Assembly (NCBI RefSeq): GCF_045207785.1
Contig: NZ_CP108776.1
Location: forward strand, 868,001 to 932,000
Reading direction: 5' to 3'
Origin: Embleya sp045207785
GTDB taxonomy: Bacteria; Actinomycetota; Actinomycetes; Streptomycetales; Streptomycetaceae
Length of the DNA stretch: 64,000 nucleotides
Below are positions 44,098 to 52,916 of the stretch, one piece after another. Position 1 is the first letter of the stretch. Every line of letters begins with the position of its first letter. Below the pieces are notes generated by a model that saw only the letters and a program-made list of their open reading frames with translations, did no database searches and was not told the DNA's origin. Both the position numbers and the translations under genes were made by a program.

Positions 44098-45218
44098 GCA
44101 GCGACCAGGAAGGTTCGGCACTTCGCGGCCGACTCGCCGACCTACTCACGAAGGAAGGAACGTTGCGGTCACCCGAGTGGGACTCGGCGGTACGGGCCGT
44201 ACCCCGGGATGCCTTCCTCGCCGGCGGTTGGTTCGAGTACGAGGACGGAGGTTGGTACCGACCGGCATCCGTCACGGACGGAACCGACAGGCTCGCCCGG
44301 GTGTATGAGAACGACAGCCTTGTCACTCAGCTCGGCGGGGTCATCGTGCCCGAACAGGTCGACGGACGGGTGATGCAACTGCCTACGTCGTCAAGCACGT
44401 TGCCGGGGCTTGTCGTTCGGATGCTCGAAGAACTGGGGGTGTCGGACGGCTCGCGGGTTCTCGAAGTGGGGACCGGTACGGGCTACTCGACAGCGCTTCT
44501 CACGCATCGACTCGGCGACGACCAAGTGACGAGTGTCGAAGTCGACCGTGACGTGTCGGCAAGCGCCGGGGCTGCTCTCGCGGGGCTGGACTTCTGGCCG
44601 ACCCTGGTCGTGGGCGACGGGCTCGCAGGGCACTCCGCGGGGGCACCATATGACCACGTGATCGCGACATGCGGAGTCAAGACCGTGCCCGCCGCGTGGG
44701 TTGCGCAGACTCACCCCGGTGGGGAAATCCTCGCTCCCATCTACGGCGGATGGATGGGGGCGAGTGAGCTGGTTCGGCTTACGGTCGCCGACGACGGCAC
44801 GGCCGAGGGTCCAATGCTCGGCGGGCAGGTCGGTTTCATGATGGCCCGACCGCAGACACCGCCCCCGCTCGGGTTGTTGCCCGACCTGGATGCGGCCGAC
44901 GAACAACCGACCGAACTCGGCGCCGACGCGTTGAACGACTGGACAACCCGATGGGTCGCTCAGTTCGCCGCGCCGACCGTTCAACGGCTCGCACTGTCGA
45001 AGAACGGTCTGCCCCTTCACGTTCTGGTCGACGTCGAAGCCGGGTCGTGGGCGAGCCTGTACGCACGCAACGGTCGATGGCTCGCCCGGCAGGGTGGACC
45101 CGCCCGACTGTGGGACGTGATCACGGAACGCGTAGCCGAGTGGCGGGCGGCCGAGTTGCCCGCCGAGAGTCTGCGGGTCCACGTGGGGCCGAGCGGGCAG
45201 CGTCTCGTCTGGGAGTAG
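44094..45218 (+). CDS. PIMT-like methyltransferase of ATP-grasp peptide systems
   Basis: A 374-residue protein with a protein-L-isoaspartate O-methyltransferase domain (about 75-235; SAM motif VLEVGTGTGYSTALL from residue 122, then a VEVD acidic loop) and a C-terminal extension of about 130 residues specific to the RiPP-associated subfamily. Such enzymes methylate an aspartate of graspetide or lanthipeptide precursors, which then cyclises to an aspartimide. The ATGA overlap with the ATP-grasp gene shows they work together. Unlike the ligase, it looks complete. Confidence 0.85.
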   Translation: MSSDQEGSALRGRLADLLTKEGTLRSPEWDSAVRAVPRDAFLAGGWFEYEDGGWYRPASVTDGTDRLARVYENDSLVTQLGGVIVPEQVDGRVMQLPTSSSTLPGLVVRMLEELGVSDGSRVLEVGTGTGYSTALLTHRLGDDQVTSVEVDRDVSASAGAALAGLDFWPTLVVGDGLAGHSAGAPYDHVIATCGVKTVPAAWVAQTHPGGEILAPIYGGWMGASELVRLTVADDGTAEGPMLGGQVGFMMARPQTPPPLGLLPDLDAADEQPTELGADALNDWTTRWVAQFAAPTVQRLALSKNGLPLHVLVDVEAGSWASLYARNGRWLARQGGPARLWDVITERVAEWRAAELPAESLRVHVGPSGQRLVWE

Positions 45219-45253
45219 TCCGAGCTGCTCCGGTCGCTCGCAGACGCAACATG

Positions 45254-45279
45254 CGGTCGGGCGGGGCTTCTTTCGACCG
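45254..45279 (+). terminator. possible terminator after the methyltransferase gene
   Basis: CGGTCG (45254-45259) pairs with CGACCG (45274-45279) over a 14-nt loop with a short T-run inside it, 36 bases past the stop. Confidence 0.4.
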
Positions 45280-45517
45280 TTCTCCGCTTAGTCACCATCG
45301 TGTGGCGAGCGCAGCGAGGAGAGCGGCGGAGCCGCAGAGGTTCAGACGTCGGTGACCCGGAGCGCCAGCGGAGGGGCACCGACGTCACGAGCGAGGCGCG
45401 TCGAAACACCACGGCCCGCCCCCTCTCGCCGGCGGACCGTCGTGTTCGAACTCGCCATGAAGTCCGCGCTGTTCGTCCTTGGTGACAGCCAACCAGAGGA
45501 TTGCCCTCCCCGCTGCC

Positions 45518-45775
45518 CTACAGCGCCCAGCAGTTCGTGGACAAGGGCTGGTCGCGGAGCGAGGCGCGGATCAGGCCGTACACGCTGCCGTCGAAGATCA
45601 GGCCGAGGTGGCCGACGACCCGCAGGGGGCAGTGGTCCTGGAGGATCGCGTCGTCCGAGTCGCCGCCCACGAGGTTGTTGCGGATCGGTAGGACGAGGAT
45701 GTCGCTGCGGCTGGTGAGCGCGGTATGGCGAACCTCGCCCGGGGTGGGGTCGCCCTGGGCCGCGTGCCGCCTTGA
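45518..45775 (-). pseudogene. C-terminal remnant of an alpha/beta-hydrolase (lipase/esterase)
   Basis: About 85 residues ending in a TAG at 45518. RHTALTSRSDILVLP looks like the strand carrying a catalytic aspartate and VGHLGLIFDGSVYGLI like the catalytic-histidine region of secreted lipases. No start, signal peptide or nucleophile elbow is present upstream, so it is a truncated gene. The assignment rests on pattern only. Confidence 0.4.
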
Positions 45776-45878
45776 TGTGAATAGTCGGTTTTGAGAATGT
45801 TGCACACGAGGCTTGATCCACAAGAGATTGCGGCAGGAATGTGAATCCGGATTCGGCTCCCATGCGGTGCCTGCCGGG

Positions 45879-48005
45879 CTACTCGACCTCGACGCCGTGC
45901 GACTCGGCGACGCCGAGCAGGCCGTTGCGGTAGCCGTTGGTCGTGGGCGAGAACGACCACGTGCCCTCGGAGCGGACGAACGCGCCCAGCACCATCGCGG
46001 TCTCGCCGGCTCGGCGGGTCGGCACGGCGTGGTCGCCCAGGCGGCGGCCGTCGGCCTGGTCGAGCCGGGTCAGCCGGGCGCCGCGCAGCGTGGACAGGTC
46101 GCGGCCCGGCGCGCTCTCCTCGTCGACGGCCGCGGCCAGGACGAGCCGGTCGGCCTGGCTCGGGAGCAGCGCCAGGTCGACCAGGAAGGCCACGCCGTCC
46201 CCGACCCGTACCGCCCCCTCGGGGCTGGCCGGGTTGTTGAAGAACACGAAGTGCTCGTCGCTGAGCACCCGCCCCCGCGTACACACGAACGCGCACGGGT
46301 CCAGGGCCGGCACGTCGCCCGCGTCCCATCCGAGTTGGACCAGGACCCGGCTGCCGGGCGCGGCGCTCGGGCCCGCCCCGGCGGCACCGGCCCCCGGACC
46401 GAGTCGGCCGCGCAGGCCGTGTTGCGCGAGCAGGCCGACCAACTCGGGGCCGGTGACCAGGCCGAGCGGCTTGTTACGGATGAACTCGTGCGAGCCGGGC
46501 CCGAATCCGGACGTGGTGACCAGCAGGCCCTTGTTCGCGCCGTGGTGCTGCACCGTCCCCCACAGGTCGCGCACCGCCGTCGGCGGGACGGTGTTGCGGT
46601 AGCGCTTGACCTGCACGACGATCTTGCCGCCGCGGATCGGGTCGGAGTCCACCGCGACCACGTCCACGCCCTGGTCGCCGCTGCGCGCGGTGGTCTCGAC
46701 CTGCATGCCCATCCGCTGGAACAGGTCGGCGATCAGGTCCTCGAACGCGATCGGGTCCATCACGAACAGATCGGGATCGTCGTCGCCGGAACCGAGGGTC
46801 GGGCGGACGGGAACGGGCGCCACCGGCACCGGCGTCGGGGCGGACGCGACGCTGTCCGCGAGCCTGCTCGGCTGTACCGGCGTGGGCCGGTCCGGGCGCG
46901 CGGACAGTGTGCCGTTCATCGCGTCCAGGCACGCGACGGCGTCCACTCGGTCGAGGCTGATGTGCCGGAAGTCCTCGGCACGGGCGGTCACGGTCAGCAG
47001 GTACGTCTGGCCGGGTCGCCCGGTCGCGGGGTTCACCGCGTCGACGAAGCCGTTCAGGACCACCGAGTCGAGAATCCGCTCGTGGTCGGCGAAGAACACC
47101 TCGGCGAGGATCCGCACCGCGCTCTGCGCGAGGACGTCGCGGTGGATCGCGCGCCGGTCGGTCGCGGTACGCGCGACATCCTTCTCCTGGTCCTCGGACT
47201 TGACGTAGCGCACCCGTGCGATCGCCGGCACCACGTCGACGCCCGGGAGTTCGTGGTCGACGACCAGTTGCCGAAGGGCCGGGTCGAACGCGACCGTCGA
47301 GCGGTCGGAGAAGCCCTCGGGCCAGTCCGGCGACGCGAGCAGGACACCCTCGAAGTAGTCCTCGATCGCCTCGGGGTCGCGCGCCGCGAGCCGGCGCACG
47401 AGGTCGTCGACCTGGCCGTTGCGCTGATCGGCGAGCGCGCGTTGGCCGTTCGCCCAGTCCTGGTATTGGCGGTGGTAGTCGGTGTAGCGCTGCTGCCGGT
47501 CGTACTCGGCGGCCTGCGCGGCGCGCAGATCGTGGTCGTAGCGGGCCTGCGCCTGCGCGCGGTCGTACTCGTACCGCGACTGGGCACCGGGCGCGAACGA
47601 CCCGAACCCCGACGGCGGGGCGACCTGGTAGCGCGCGGGGTCGGGCATCGGGATCGGCCGGGCGAGTTCGCCCGGCTGGAACGGCGGGATCTCGACCCCG
47701 ACGCGCAGGCGTTCGATGTGGAATCCCGGCTCGCTCAGCCGGGCCCGCAGCACACCTTGGAGTTCGGCCACCCGGTCGTCGATCTCGGCGGTGCGCCGGG
47801 CCACTTCGGCTTCGCGGGACTGTTGGTAGGCGCGTTGCGCCTCGCGGTCGGCGCGGGCGGCGGCCTTCTGCGCGTCGCGCCGGCGTCTCTCGTCCGCGCG
47901 CAGTTGCTGCTGCTGTGCGCGGAACTCGGCCTCGCGTTGCCGTTGTTGTTGCCGCTGTAGCTCGGCCCATGTCCCCAGCACACCGGTGCTTCGCCGACTC
48001 GCCAC
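45879..48005 (-). CDS. coiled-coil / restriction-endonuclease (Mrr-like) / TerD fusion protein
   Basis: A 708-residue multidomain protein. Residues about 10-80 are a highly charged Gln/Arg/Glu coiled coil, with a second Tyr/Arg/Gln-rich coiled region at about 145-190. A central uncharacterised domain follows (about 190-380). About 410-525 is an Mrr-type PD-(D/E)xK nuclease: E422 in FEDL, D448 in GDQGVDVVA, then Q465 and K467 in VQVK. About 550-708 is a TerD domain (VQLGWDAG, DPCAF, DEHFVFFNNPASP, TWSFSP). TerD domains bind calcium and belong to phage-defence and stress systems. The GTG at 48005 is preferred; an ATG at 48053 is possible. No ter operon is adjacent. Confidence 0.85.
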   Translation of the reverse strand: MASRRSTGVLGTWAELQRQQQRQREAEFRAQQQQLRADERRRRDAQKAAARADREAQRAYQQSREAEVARRTAEIDDRVAELQGVLRARLSEPGFHIERLRVGVEIPPFQPGELARPIPMPDPARYQVAPPSGFGSFAPGAQSRYEYDRAQAQARYDHDLRAAQAAEYDRQQRYTDYHRQYQDWANGQRALADQRNGQVDDLVRRLAARDPEAIEDYFEGVLLASPDWPEGFSDRSTVAFDPALRQLVVDHELPGVDVVPAIARVRYVKSEDQEKDVARTATDRRAIHRDVLAQSAVRILAEVFFADHERILDSVVLNGFVDAVNPATGRPGQTYLLTVTARAEDFRHISLDRVDAVACLDAMNGTLSARPDRPTPVQPSRLADSVASAPTPVPVAPVPVRPTLGSGDDDPDLFVMDPIAFEDLIADLFQRMGMQVETTARSGDQGVDVVAVDSDPIRGGKIVVQVKRYRNTVPPTAVRDLWGTVQHHGANKGLLVTTSGFGPGSHEFIRNKPLGLVTGPELVGLLAQHGLRGRLGPGAGAAGAGPSAAPGSRVLVQLGWDAGDVPALDPCAFVCTRGRVLSDEHFVFFNNPASPEGAVRVGDGVAFLVDLALLPSQADRLVLAAAVDEESAPGRDLSTLRGARLTRLDQADGRRLGDHAVPTRRAGETAMVLGAFVRSEGTWSFSPTTNGYRNGLLGVAESHGVEVE

Positions 48006-48279
48006 GCCTTCGCCTTTCGCCCTGCACACGATCGCCCCACGCCCGAGTGACATCCTGCCTTGTTGGGTGGGCCAATGCGAAGGTGGCCTTTGGCGCGGGG
48101 GTGGATCACCGGGGTCGGTGGTGGGCCGGGTGTCCTCAGGCGTCCCTACCTTGTTGATGGGCAGGGCGAGCCATTCGTAGGGTTCTCCCACCCAGGGGTG
48201 CCGGGTGTGGCTTTCAGGCGTCTGCCGATCGTGGCTTTGTTCGATTTGCCGCCCGGCACCCCGCGACGACTCGGCCGCT

Positions 48280-49576
48280 GATTAGGAACTGCGATTCGGT
48301 CGCTGTGTAGGGACTCGACGGCGAGGTCGTCTGCGGGACAACACGAACCGACAGACTTGCGGAGGCGCTTGTGGCGAGGATCTGGGCCGGGGTGGACGCG
48401 GGGAAGACCCACCACCACTGCGTGGCGATCGACGAGAACGGGAAGCGGCTGCTCTCGCGCCGGGTGGCCAACGACGAGCCGGTTTTGCTCGACCTGGTGG
48501 CGGACGTCCTGGCCCTGGACACGGACGTGGTGTGGGCCGTCGACCTCACGGACGGCGCCGCGGGCCTGCTCATCGCGCTGCTCGTCAACCACGACCAGCA
48601 CCTCCTCTACATTCCCGGCCGGGTCGTCAACCGTGCGGCCGACGGCTACCGGGGCGAGGGCAAGACCGACGCGAAGGACGCGGCGATCATCGCCGACCAG
48701 GCCCGCGTCCGCCGCGACCTGCACCCGCTGCGGCCCGGCGACGAGCTCACCGTCGAGCTGGGGCTCCTCACCGCCCACCGTATGGACCTCGCCGCCGACC
48801 GCACCCGCTCGATCAACCGCCTCCGAGCCCTGCTGACCGGAATATTCCCGGCCTTGGAAAGGGAGTTGGACCTCACCAATGTCGGACCGTTGGTTCTCCT
48901 GACGGGTTATCAGACCCCGGCGGCGATCCGCCGCGCGGGCGCCCGGCGACTGGAGACCTGGCTGCACAACCGCAAGGTTCGCAATGCCGCGCAGCTCGCC
49001 GCCGGCGCCGTCGCAGCGGCCGAGCGCCAACACACCGCGGTGCCGGGCGAGAAGATCACAGCACGGCTGGTCCACACGTTGGCCAGGGAGGTGATGGCCC
49101 TCAACGAGCGGATCGCCGAGACGGACAAGCTCGTCGAGGGCCGGTTTCGCGAGCACGAACACGCCGCCGTGATCACGAGCATGCCCGGCATCGGGCCGTT
49201 GCTCGGCGCCGAGTTCCTCGCCGCGACCGGCGGCGACATGAGCGCGTTCGCCACCCCCGACCGCCTCGCCGCGTTCGCCGGCGTCGCCCCGGCCCCGCGC
49301 GACTCGGGCAAGGTCAGCGGCAACCTCCACCGCCCCCAGCGCTACAACCGGCGCCTCCAACGCGTGTTCTACACCTCCGCGCTGATCAGCATCCGGTACT
49401 GCGACGAGTCCCGCCGCTTCTACGACCGCAAGCGGGCCGAGGGCAAGCGGCACACCCAGGCAGTCCTTGCTCTGGCCCGCCGTCGCGTCAACGTCCTGTG
49501 GGCCCTGCTGCGTGACGGACGGTGCTACGAGCCCACACCACCCGTCACACTCGCCGCTTGACAACAAGATTAGGAA
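48280..49576 (+). mobile_element. IS110-family insertion sequence (approximate limits)
   Basis: The limits are inferred from a 9-bp direct repeat GATTAGGAA found just before the transposase gene (48280-48288) and seven bases after it (49568-49576). IS110 elements lack terminal inverted repeats, so ends are hard to fix, and the left non-coding end may extend further upstream. The element lies 275 bases from the start of the nuclease-TerD gene. The right side is followed directly by dispersed palindromic repeats. Confidence 0.6.
48371..49561 (+). CDS. IS110-family transposase (DEDD)
   Basis: A 396-residue, apparently intact transposase. The N-terminal RuvC-like DEDD domain (about 5-160) starts AGVDAGKTHHHC with D9, and continues with WAVDLTDG and GKTDAKDAAIIADQA. 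The C-terminal Transposase_20 domain (about 260-350) has MPGIGPLLGAEF and the serine in DSGKVSGN that acts as nucleophile in this family. GCGGAGG lies just before the GTG. IS110 transposases are guided by a bridge RNA from the non-coding end of the element, so the about 90-200 bases upstream merit folding. Confidence 0.95.
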   Translation: MARIWAGVDAGKTHHHCVAIDENGKRLLSRRVANDEPVLLDLVADVLALDTDVVWAVDLTDGAAGLLIALLVNHDQHLLYIPGRVVNRAADGYRGEGKTDAKDAAIIADQARVRRDLHPLRPGDELTVELGLLTAHRMDLAADRTRSINRLRALLTGIFPALERELDLTNVGPLVLLTGYQTPAAIRRAGARRLETWLHNRKVRNAAQLAAGAVAAAERQHTAVPGEKITARLVHTLAREVMALNERIAETDKLVEGRFREHEHAAVITSMPGIGPLLGAEFLAATGGDMSAFATPDRLAAFAGVAPAPRDSGKVSGNLHRPQRYNRRLQRVFYTSALISIRYCDESRRFYDRKRAEGKRHTQAVLALARRRVNVLWALLRDGRCYEPTPPVTLAA

Positions 49577-49596
49577 TCGGACGGGCTTGGGATGCC

Positions 49597-49677
49597 GGGC
49601 CTCAAGCGCCGGCCGGGCTGTTTGGCCTCAAACGCCGGCCGGGCTTGAAAAGCTTGGCCTCAAACGCCGGCCGGGCT
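49597..49677. repeat. three copies of the dispersed palindromic half-repeat
   Basis: Units at 49597-49619, 49622-49647 and 49654-49677 share GGCCTCAA(A/G)CGCCGGCCGGGCT. They are the reverse complement of the repeats at 24776-24825. Confidence 0.85.
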
Positions 49678-49768
49678 ATGGATGGCCCGCCCTGCGTCTG
49701 AAGGCGAAGCCTTCGTCCGCGTTAGGACTGTAGACCTCGGGGCGAACGAGCGTGCGACGTCTGCCCGT

Positions 49769-50206
49769 TCACTCACAGGCTGTGCCGTCTCCGTCGCGGT
49801 CCAGGTGTCGGCCGTAGCCCGGCTCGCCGCGGTGGATCGGGGCGGCGCCGGCGGCGCGGACCGCCGTGCAGTTCTTGTAGTACACCGGGCCGTCGCCGCC
49901 CGTGCTCCCGCCGCCGGAGACCGTCCCGCCCGGACCCCCCGGCGTCGGTGCGGCCGCCGTCGGCGCGGCGGTCGTCGGCGGTTTCGAGGGCGGCGCCTGC
50001 GTCGTGGGCGGCCTCGTGCTCGGCGCGGCGGTGGTGGCCGGCGCCGTGGTCGCCGGTGCCGTGCTCGCGGATGCCGTGCTCGCCGGCGTGCCGGTCCGCG
50101 ACGGCTTCCCGGTCTTGCCGTCGCCATCGTCGTCTCCGCCGCACCCGGCCAGGGCCACCGTCAGTGCGAGCGCGACGAACGCCATGCTCGTGGTCATGGT
50201 GCGCAT
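49769..50206 (-). CDS. lipoprotein with excalibur calcium-binding domain
   Basis: A 145-residue exported protein: an N-terminal signal with lipobox LAGC (Cys at about 22), an acidic Gly/Asp stretch, a long Thr/Pro/Ala-rich spacer (about 35-105) and a C-terminal excalibur motif with a DRDGDGTACE calcium-binding loop (about 136-145). The excalibur domain resembles one half of an EF hand and is found at the ends of secreted actinomycete and Bacillus proteins. The spacer likely reaches through the cell wall. No linked gene. Confidence 0.88.
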   Translation of the reverse strand: MRTMTTSMAFVALALTVALAGCGGDDDGDGKTGKPSRTGTPASTASASTAPATTAPATTAAPSTRPPTTQAPPSKPPTTAAPTAAAPTPGGPGGTVSGGGSTGGDGPVYYKNCTAVRAAGAAPIHRGEPGYGRHLDRDGDGTACE

Positions 50207-50383
50207 GTGCGAGTTCCCCCCTCGATACGTGCCACACGGACTCTAGTGCCGCACCCGGCAACGTTTGCCCCGTCGAGTCGGTCCTCGGTTCCGCCGTCAC
50301 CGGCGGTTCCGGGGTCGGACCGGACGCATGACGTTTCAGCGGAGATCTGGACCATGCCCCGCGACCGGACCTACGGTGCCTGA

Positions 50384-51787
50384 ATGGACCGATTGAGCGC
50401 CATGGATGCCGGGTTCTACTTCGTCGAGGACGAGAACGTCCCCATGCACGTCGGATCCGTCCTGGTCTTCGAGGGGCCCGCGCCGTCGTACGGCGACGTG
50501 ATCCGCCTGTTCGTCTCCAAGCTCCCGGACGTACCGCGCTACCGGCAGCGGGTCCGCACCCTGCCGCTGCACCTGGGTCGGCCGGTCTGGGTCGACGACG
50601 ACCACTTCCAGATCCTGTACCACGTCCGCCACACGGCGGTCCCCGCGCCCGGCGGTGACGACCAGGTGCGCAACCTCGCCGGTCGGCTGTTCGCGCAGCG
50701 CCTGGACCTGAGCAAGCCGCTGTGGGAGGTCTGGCTCGTGGAGGGCCTCGCGGACGGCCGCTGGGCGATCATCTCCAAGGTGCACCACTGCCTGATCGAC
50801 GGCGTGGCCGGCACCGATCTGCTCCAGATGCTCCTGGACTGGCGCGAGCACCCCGAGCCGGTCGAGCCGGCCATCCCCGACCCGTGGGTGGCCGATCCCG
50901 CGCCGAGCACGCTCGACCTGATCGCCGACGGCCTGCGCGACGCGATCGCCGCCCCGGTCAAGCACCTCGCGGCGGTACCGGCCCTGGCCCGGGAGATGCG
51001 CAGCGCCTCGGAGGTCCTGGAGACCGTCCGGACCCTGGCCGGGAGCCTGCCCGGAACCGCCAATCGACTCCTCGAGACGTCGGCCGGCTCGCTCAACGGT
51101 TCGATCGGGCCGCACCGGCGCTGGGTGTGGGCGAGGTCGGACATCGCCGAGATCAAGCGCGTACGCAAGGAGGTCGGCGGCACGGTCAACGACGTGATCC
51201 TGACCGCGATCACCCGGGGCTTCCGCGATCTGCTGACGGAGCGCGGCGAGTTGACGGCGGATCAGGTGGTTCGGTCGCTGGTGCCGGTGTCGGTCCGCTC
51301 CCCCGGCGAGCGCAACACGCTCAACAATCGGCTCAGCGCGGTCCTGGTGAACCTGCCGGTCGGCGAGGACGACCCACTGGCCCGCCTGGCGTCGGTACGC
51401 GCGCAAATGGACGACCTCAAGCGCAGCCGGCAGGCGGCCGGCGCGGATGTGCTGACCGGGCTGGGCAACTTCGCCGCGCCGACGCTGCTCGCGCTCGGCT
51501 CGCGGACCGCGTTGCGCTTCCCGCAGCGGATCCTCCAGACGGTGACCACGAACGTGCCGGGGCCGCGCGTGCCGCTGTACATGCTGGGTCGGCCGCTCGC
51601 GGAGATCTACCCGTACGTGCCGATCGCGAGCACGATGCGGATCAGCGTCGGGATCTTCTCGTACCTGGACCGGATCACGTTCGGGATCAACGCCGACTTC
51701 GACGCGGTGCCGGACGTACAGGTCCTCGCGGACGGGATCCGCGCGGGGTTCGAGGAGTTGGTGGTGGCCGCGACGGGATCAGCGTGA
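50384..51787 (+). CDS. wax ester synthase/diacylglycerol acyltransferase (WS/DGAT)
   Basis: A 467-residue acyltransferase that makes triacylglycerol or wax esters from acyl-CoA. The catalytic HHxxxDG motif is at 134-140 (HHCLIDG), and the PLWE motif (DLSKPLWEVWLVEGL) and NDV motif (GTVNDVILTAITRG) are present. The C-terminal domain has NVPGPRVPLYMLG. It is the first core-like gene right of the island. The stop overlaps that of the convergent hydrolase by nine bases. Confidence 0.95.
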   Translation: MDRLSAMDAGFYFVEDENVPMHVGSVLVFEGPAPSYGDVIRLFVSKLPDVPRYRQRVRTLPLHLGRPVWVDDDHFQILYHVRHTAVPAPGGDDQVRNLAGRLFAQRLDLSKPLWEVWLVEGLADGRWAIISKVHHCLIDGVAGTDLLQMLLDWREHPEPVEPAIPDPWVADPAPSTLDLIADGLRDAIAAPVKHLAAVPALAREMRSASEVLETVRTLAGSLPGTANRLLETSAGSLNGSIGPHRRWVWARSDIAEIKRVRKEVGGTVNDVILTAITRGFRDLLTERGELTADQVVRSLVPVSVRSPGERNTLNNRLSAVLVNLPVGEDDPLARLASVRAQMDDLKRSRQAAGADVLTGLGNFAAPTLLALGSRTALRFPQRILQTVTTNVPGPRVPLYMLGRPLAEIYPYVPIASTMRISVGIFSYLDRITFGINADFDAVPDVQVLADGIRAGFEELVVAATGSA

Positions 51788-52783
51788 CGAGGAGGCGGCG
51801 GCGGTGTCGTCGAGCCAGCGGGTGACGCGGTCGGCGACGGTGTCCGGGATCTCCAACTGCGGTACGTGGCCCACCCCGGGGAAGGTCTCGAACCGCCAGG
51901 CCGGTCGGCGGGCCGCGGCCTCCCGGGCCTGGCGGACCCGTACGAAGCGGTCCTGTTCGCCGTGCAGCAGCAGGACCGGCATCCGCAACGCGGCCAGTTC
52001 GCCGCGATAGCGCGCGAGCGCGGCCCGACCCGGCCGCGCGACGGAGGTCGCGGCCTGCACGAAGGCGCGGTCCAGGTCCGGGATCCGGGCGCGCTCCTCG
52101 GCCGGCGCGGTCGCGGCTGCGATCATCTCCTCGGGGATCCCCGCGGGATTCGCGCACACCAGCGCCAACACCCGCAGCACCTGCTCGCGCGGCGTGTACC
52201 GGGCTCGGTTCCGGGCGAGCACGGCCGGCCCCAGGCCGGGGATCGCGTACGCCAGGAACGCCGCGATCACGCGCGGGTCCGGCAACACGCCCAGGACCGG
52301 CGGCAACACGGGGTCCAGGAGCACCAGACCGGTGACCGTATCGGGCGCGATCGCCGCCTGCCGGATCGAGATCATCCCGCCCATCGAGTTGCCGATCAGC
52401 ACCGCGGGCCCGCCGATCACCTCGCGCAGGAAGCGGTCGAGCAGCACACGATTGGCGGACACGTCGGCCCGCCGTCCCTCGACCCGGGTCAGCCCGAACC
52501 CGGCCAGGTCGATCGCCACCACCCGGGCCCGCCCGATCAGCAGCGGCGCGAGCAGCGCCCAGTTGAGGTGCGACCCGCCCAGCCCGTGCACGAGCACGAT
52601 CGTCGGCGCACCGGCGTCTCGGCCCGCACCCGCGCCCGCGTCCCCATTCACTCCCGCGCCCGCGCCCGCGTCCCCGTTCGCTCCCGCACCCACGTCCACC
52701 GGTCCGCCGAAGTCCACCCAGTGGGTGGCCCCGTCCAGATCCGCGACCCGGCTCGTCCCGCCCCAGCGCGCGATCGTCGTCAT
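51779..52783 (-). CDS. alpha/beta-fold hydrolase
   Basis: A 334-residue hydrolase. The oxyanion HGLGG (about 67-71), nucleophile elbow GNSMGG, acid in HGEQDRF and histidine in GVGHVPQ form a full catalytic set. Substrate unknown. Residues about 30-58 are an Asp/Gly/Ala insert made of a 33-bp tandem repeat (around 52.61-52.69 kb), absent from relatives. It is convergent with the WS/DGAT gene, and a lipid substrate is conceivable but not shown. Confidence 0.88.
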   Translation of the reverse strand: MTTIARWGGTSRVADLDGATHWVDFGGPVDVGAGANGDAGAGAGVNGDAGAGAGRDAGAPTIVLVHGLGGSHLNWALLAPLLIGRARVVAIDLAGFGLTRVEGRRADVSANRVLLDRFLREVIGGPAVLIGNSMGGMISIRQAAIAPDTVTGLVLLDPVLPPVLGVLPDPRVIAAFLAYAIPGLGPAVLARNRARYTPREQVLRVLALVCANPAGIPEEMIAAATAPAEERARIPDLDRAFVQAATSVARPGRAALARYRGELAALRMPVLLLHGEQDRFVRVRQAREAAARRPAWRFETFPGVGHVPQLEIPDTVADRVTRWLDDTAAASSSR

Positions 52784-52916
52784 CCCCGCAGTATCGAACA
52801 CGCGCACCGCCCAGCCCAGCCGCCGGCCCGAGACCGATCGTCGTGATCTGCTTGGCCCGACGATCCTGTTCGCGTGGCGGCACAAGCGGCCGCGCGACCG
52901 AGCGAGGGAGACCCCC

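Noticed and set aside
45879..48005. Tellurite-resistance operon
   Set aside because: Only one TerD domain, fused to a nuclease; no terZABC neighbours.
49597..49677. Regularly spaced repeats resembling a CRISPR array
   Set aside because: Spacers are only a few bases and nearly identical, and no cas genes are present.
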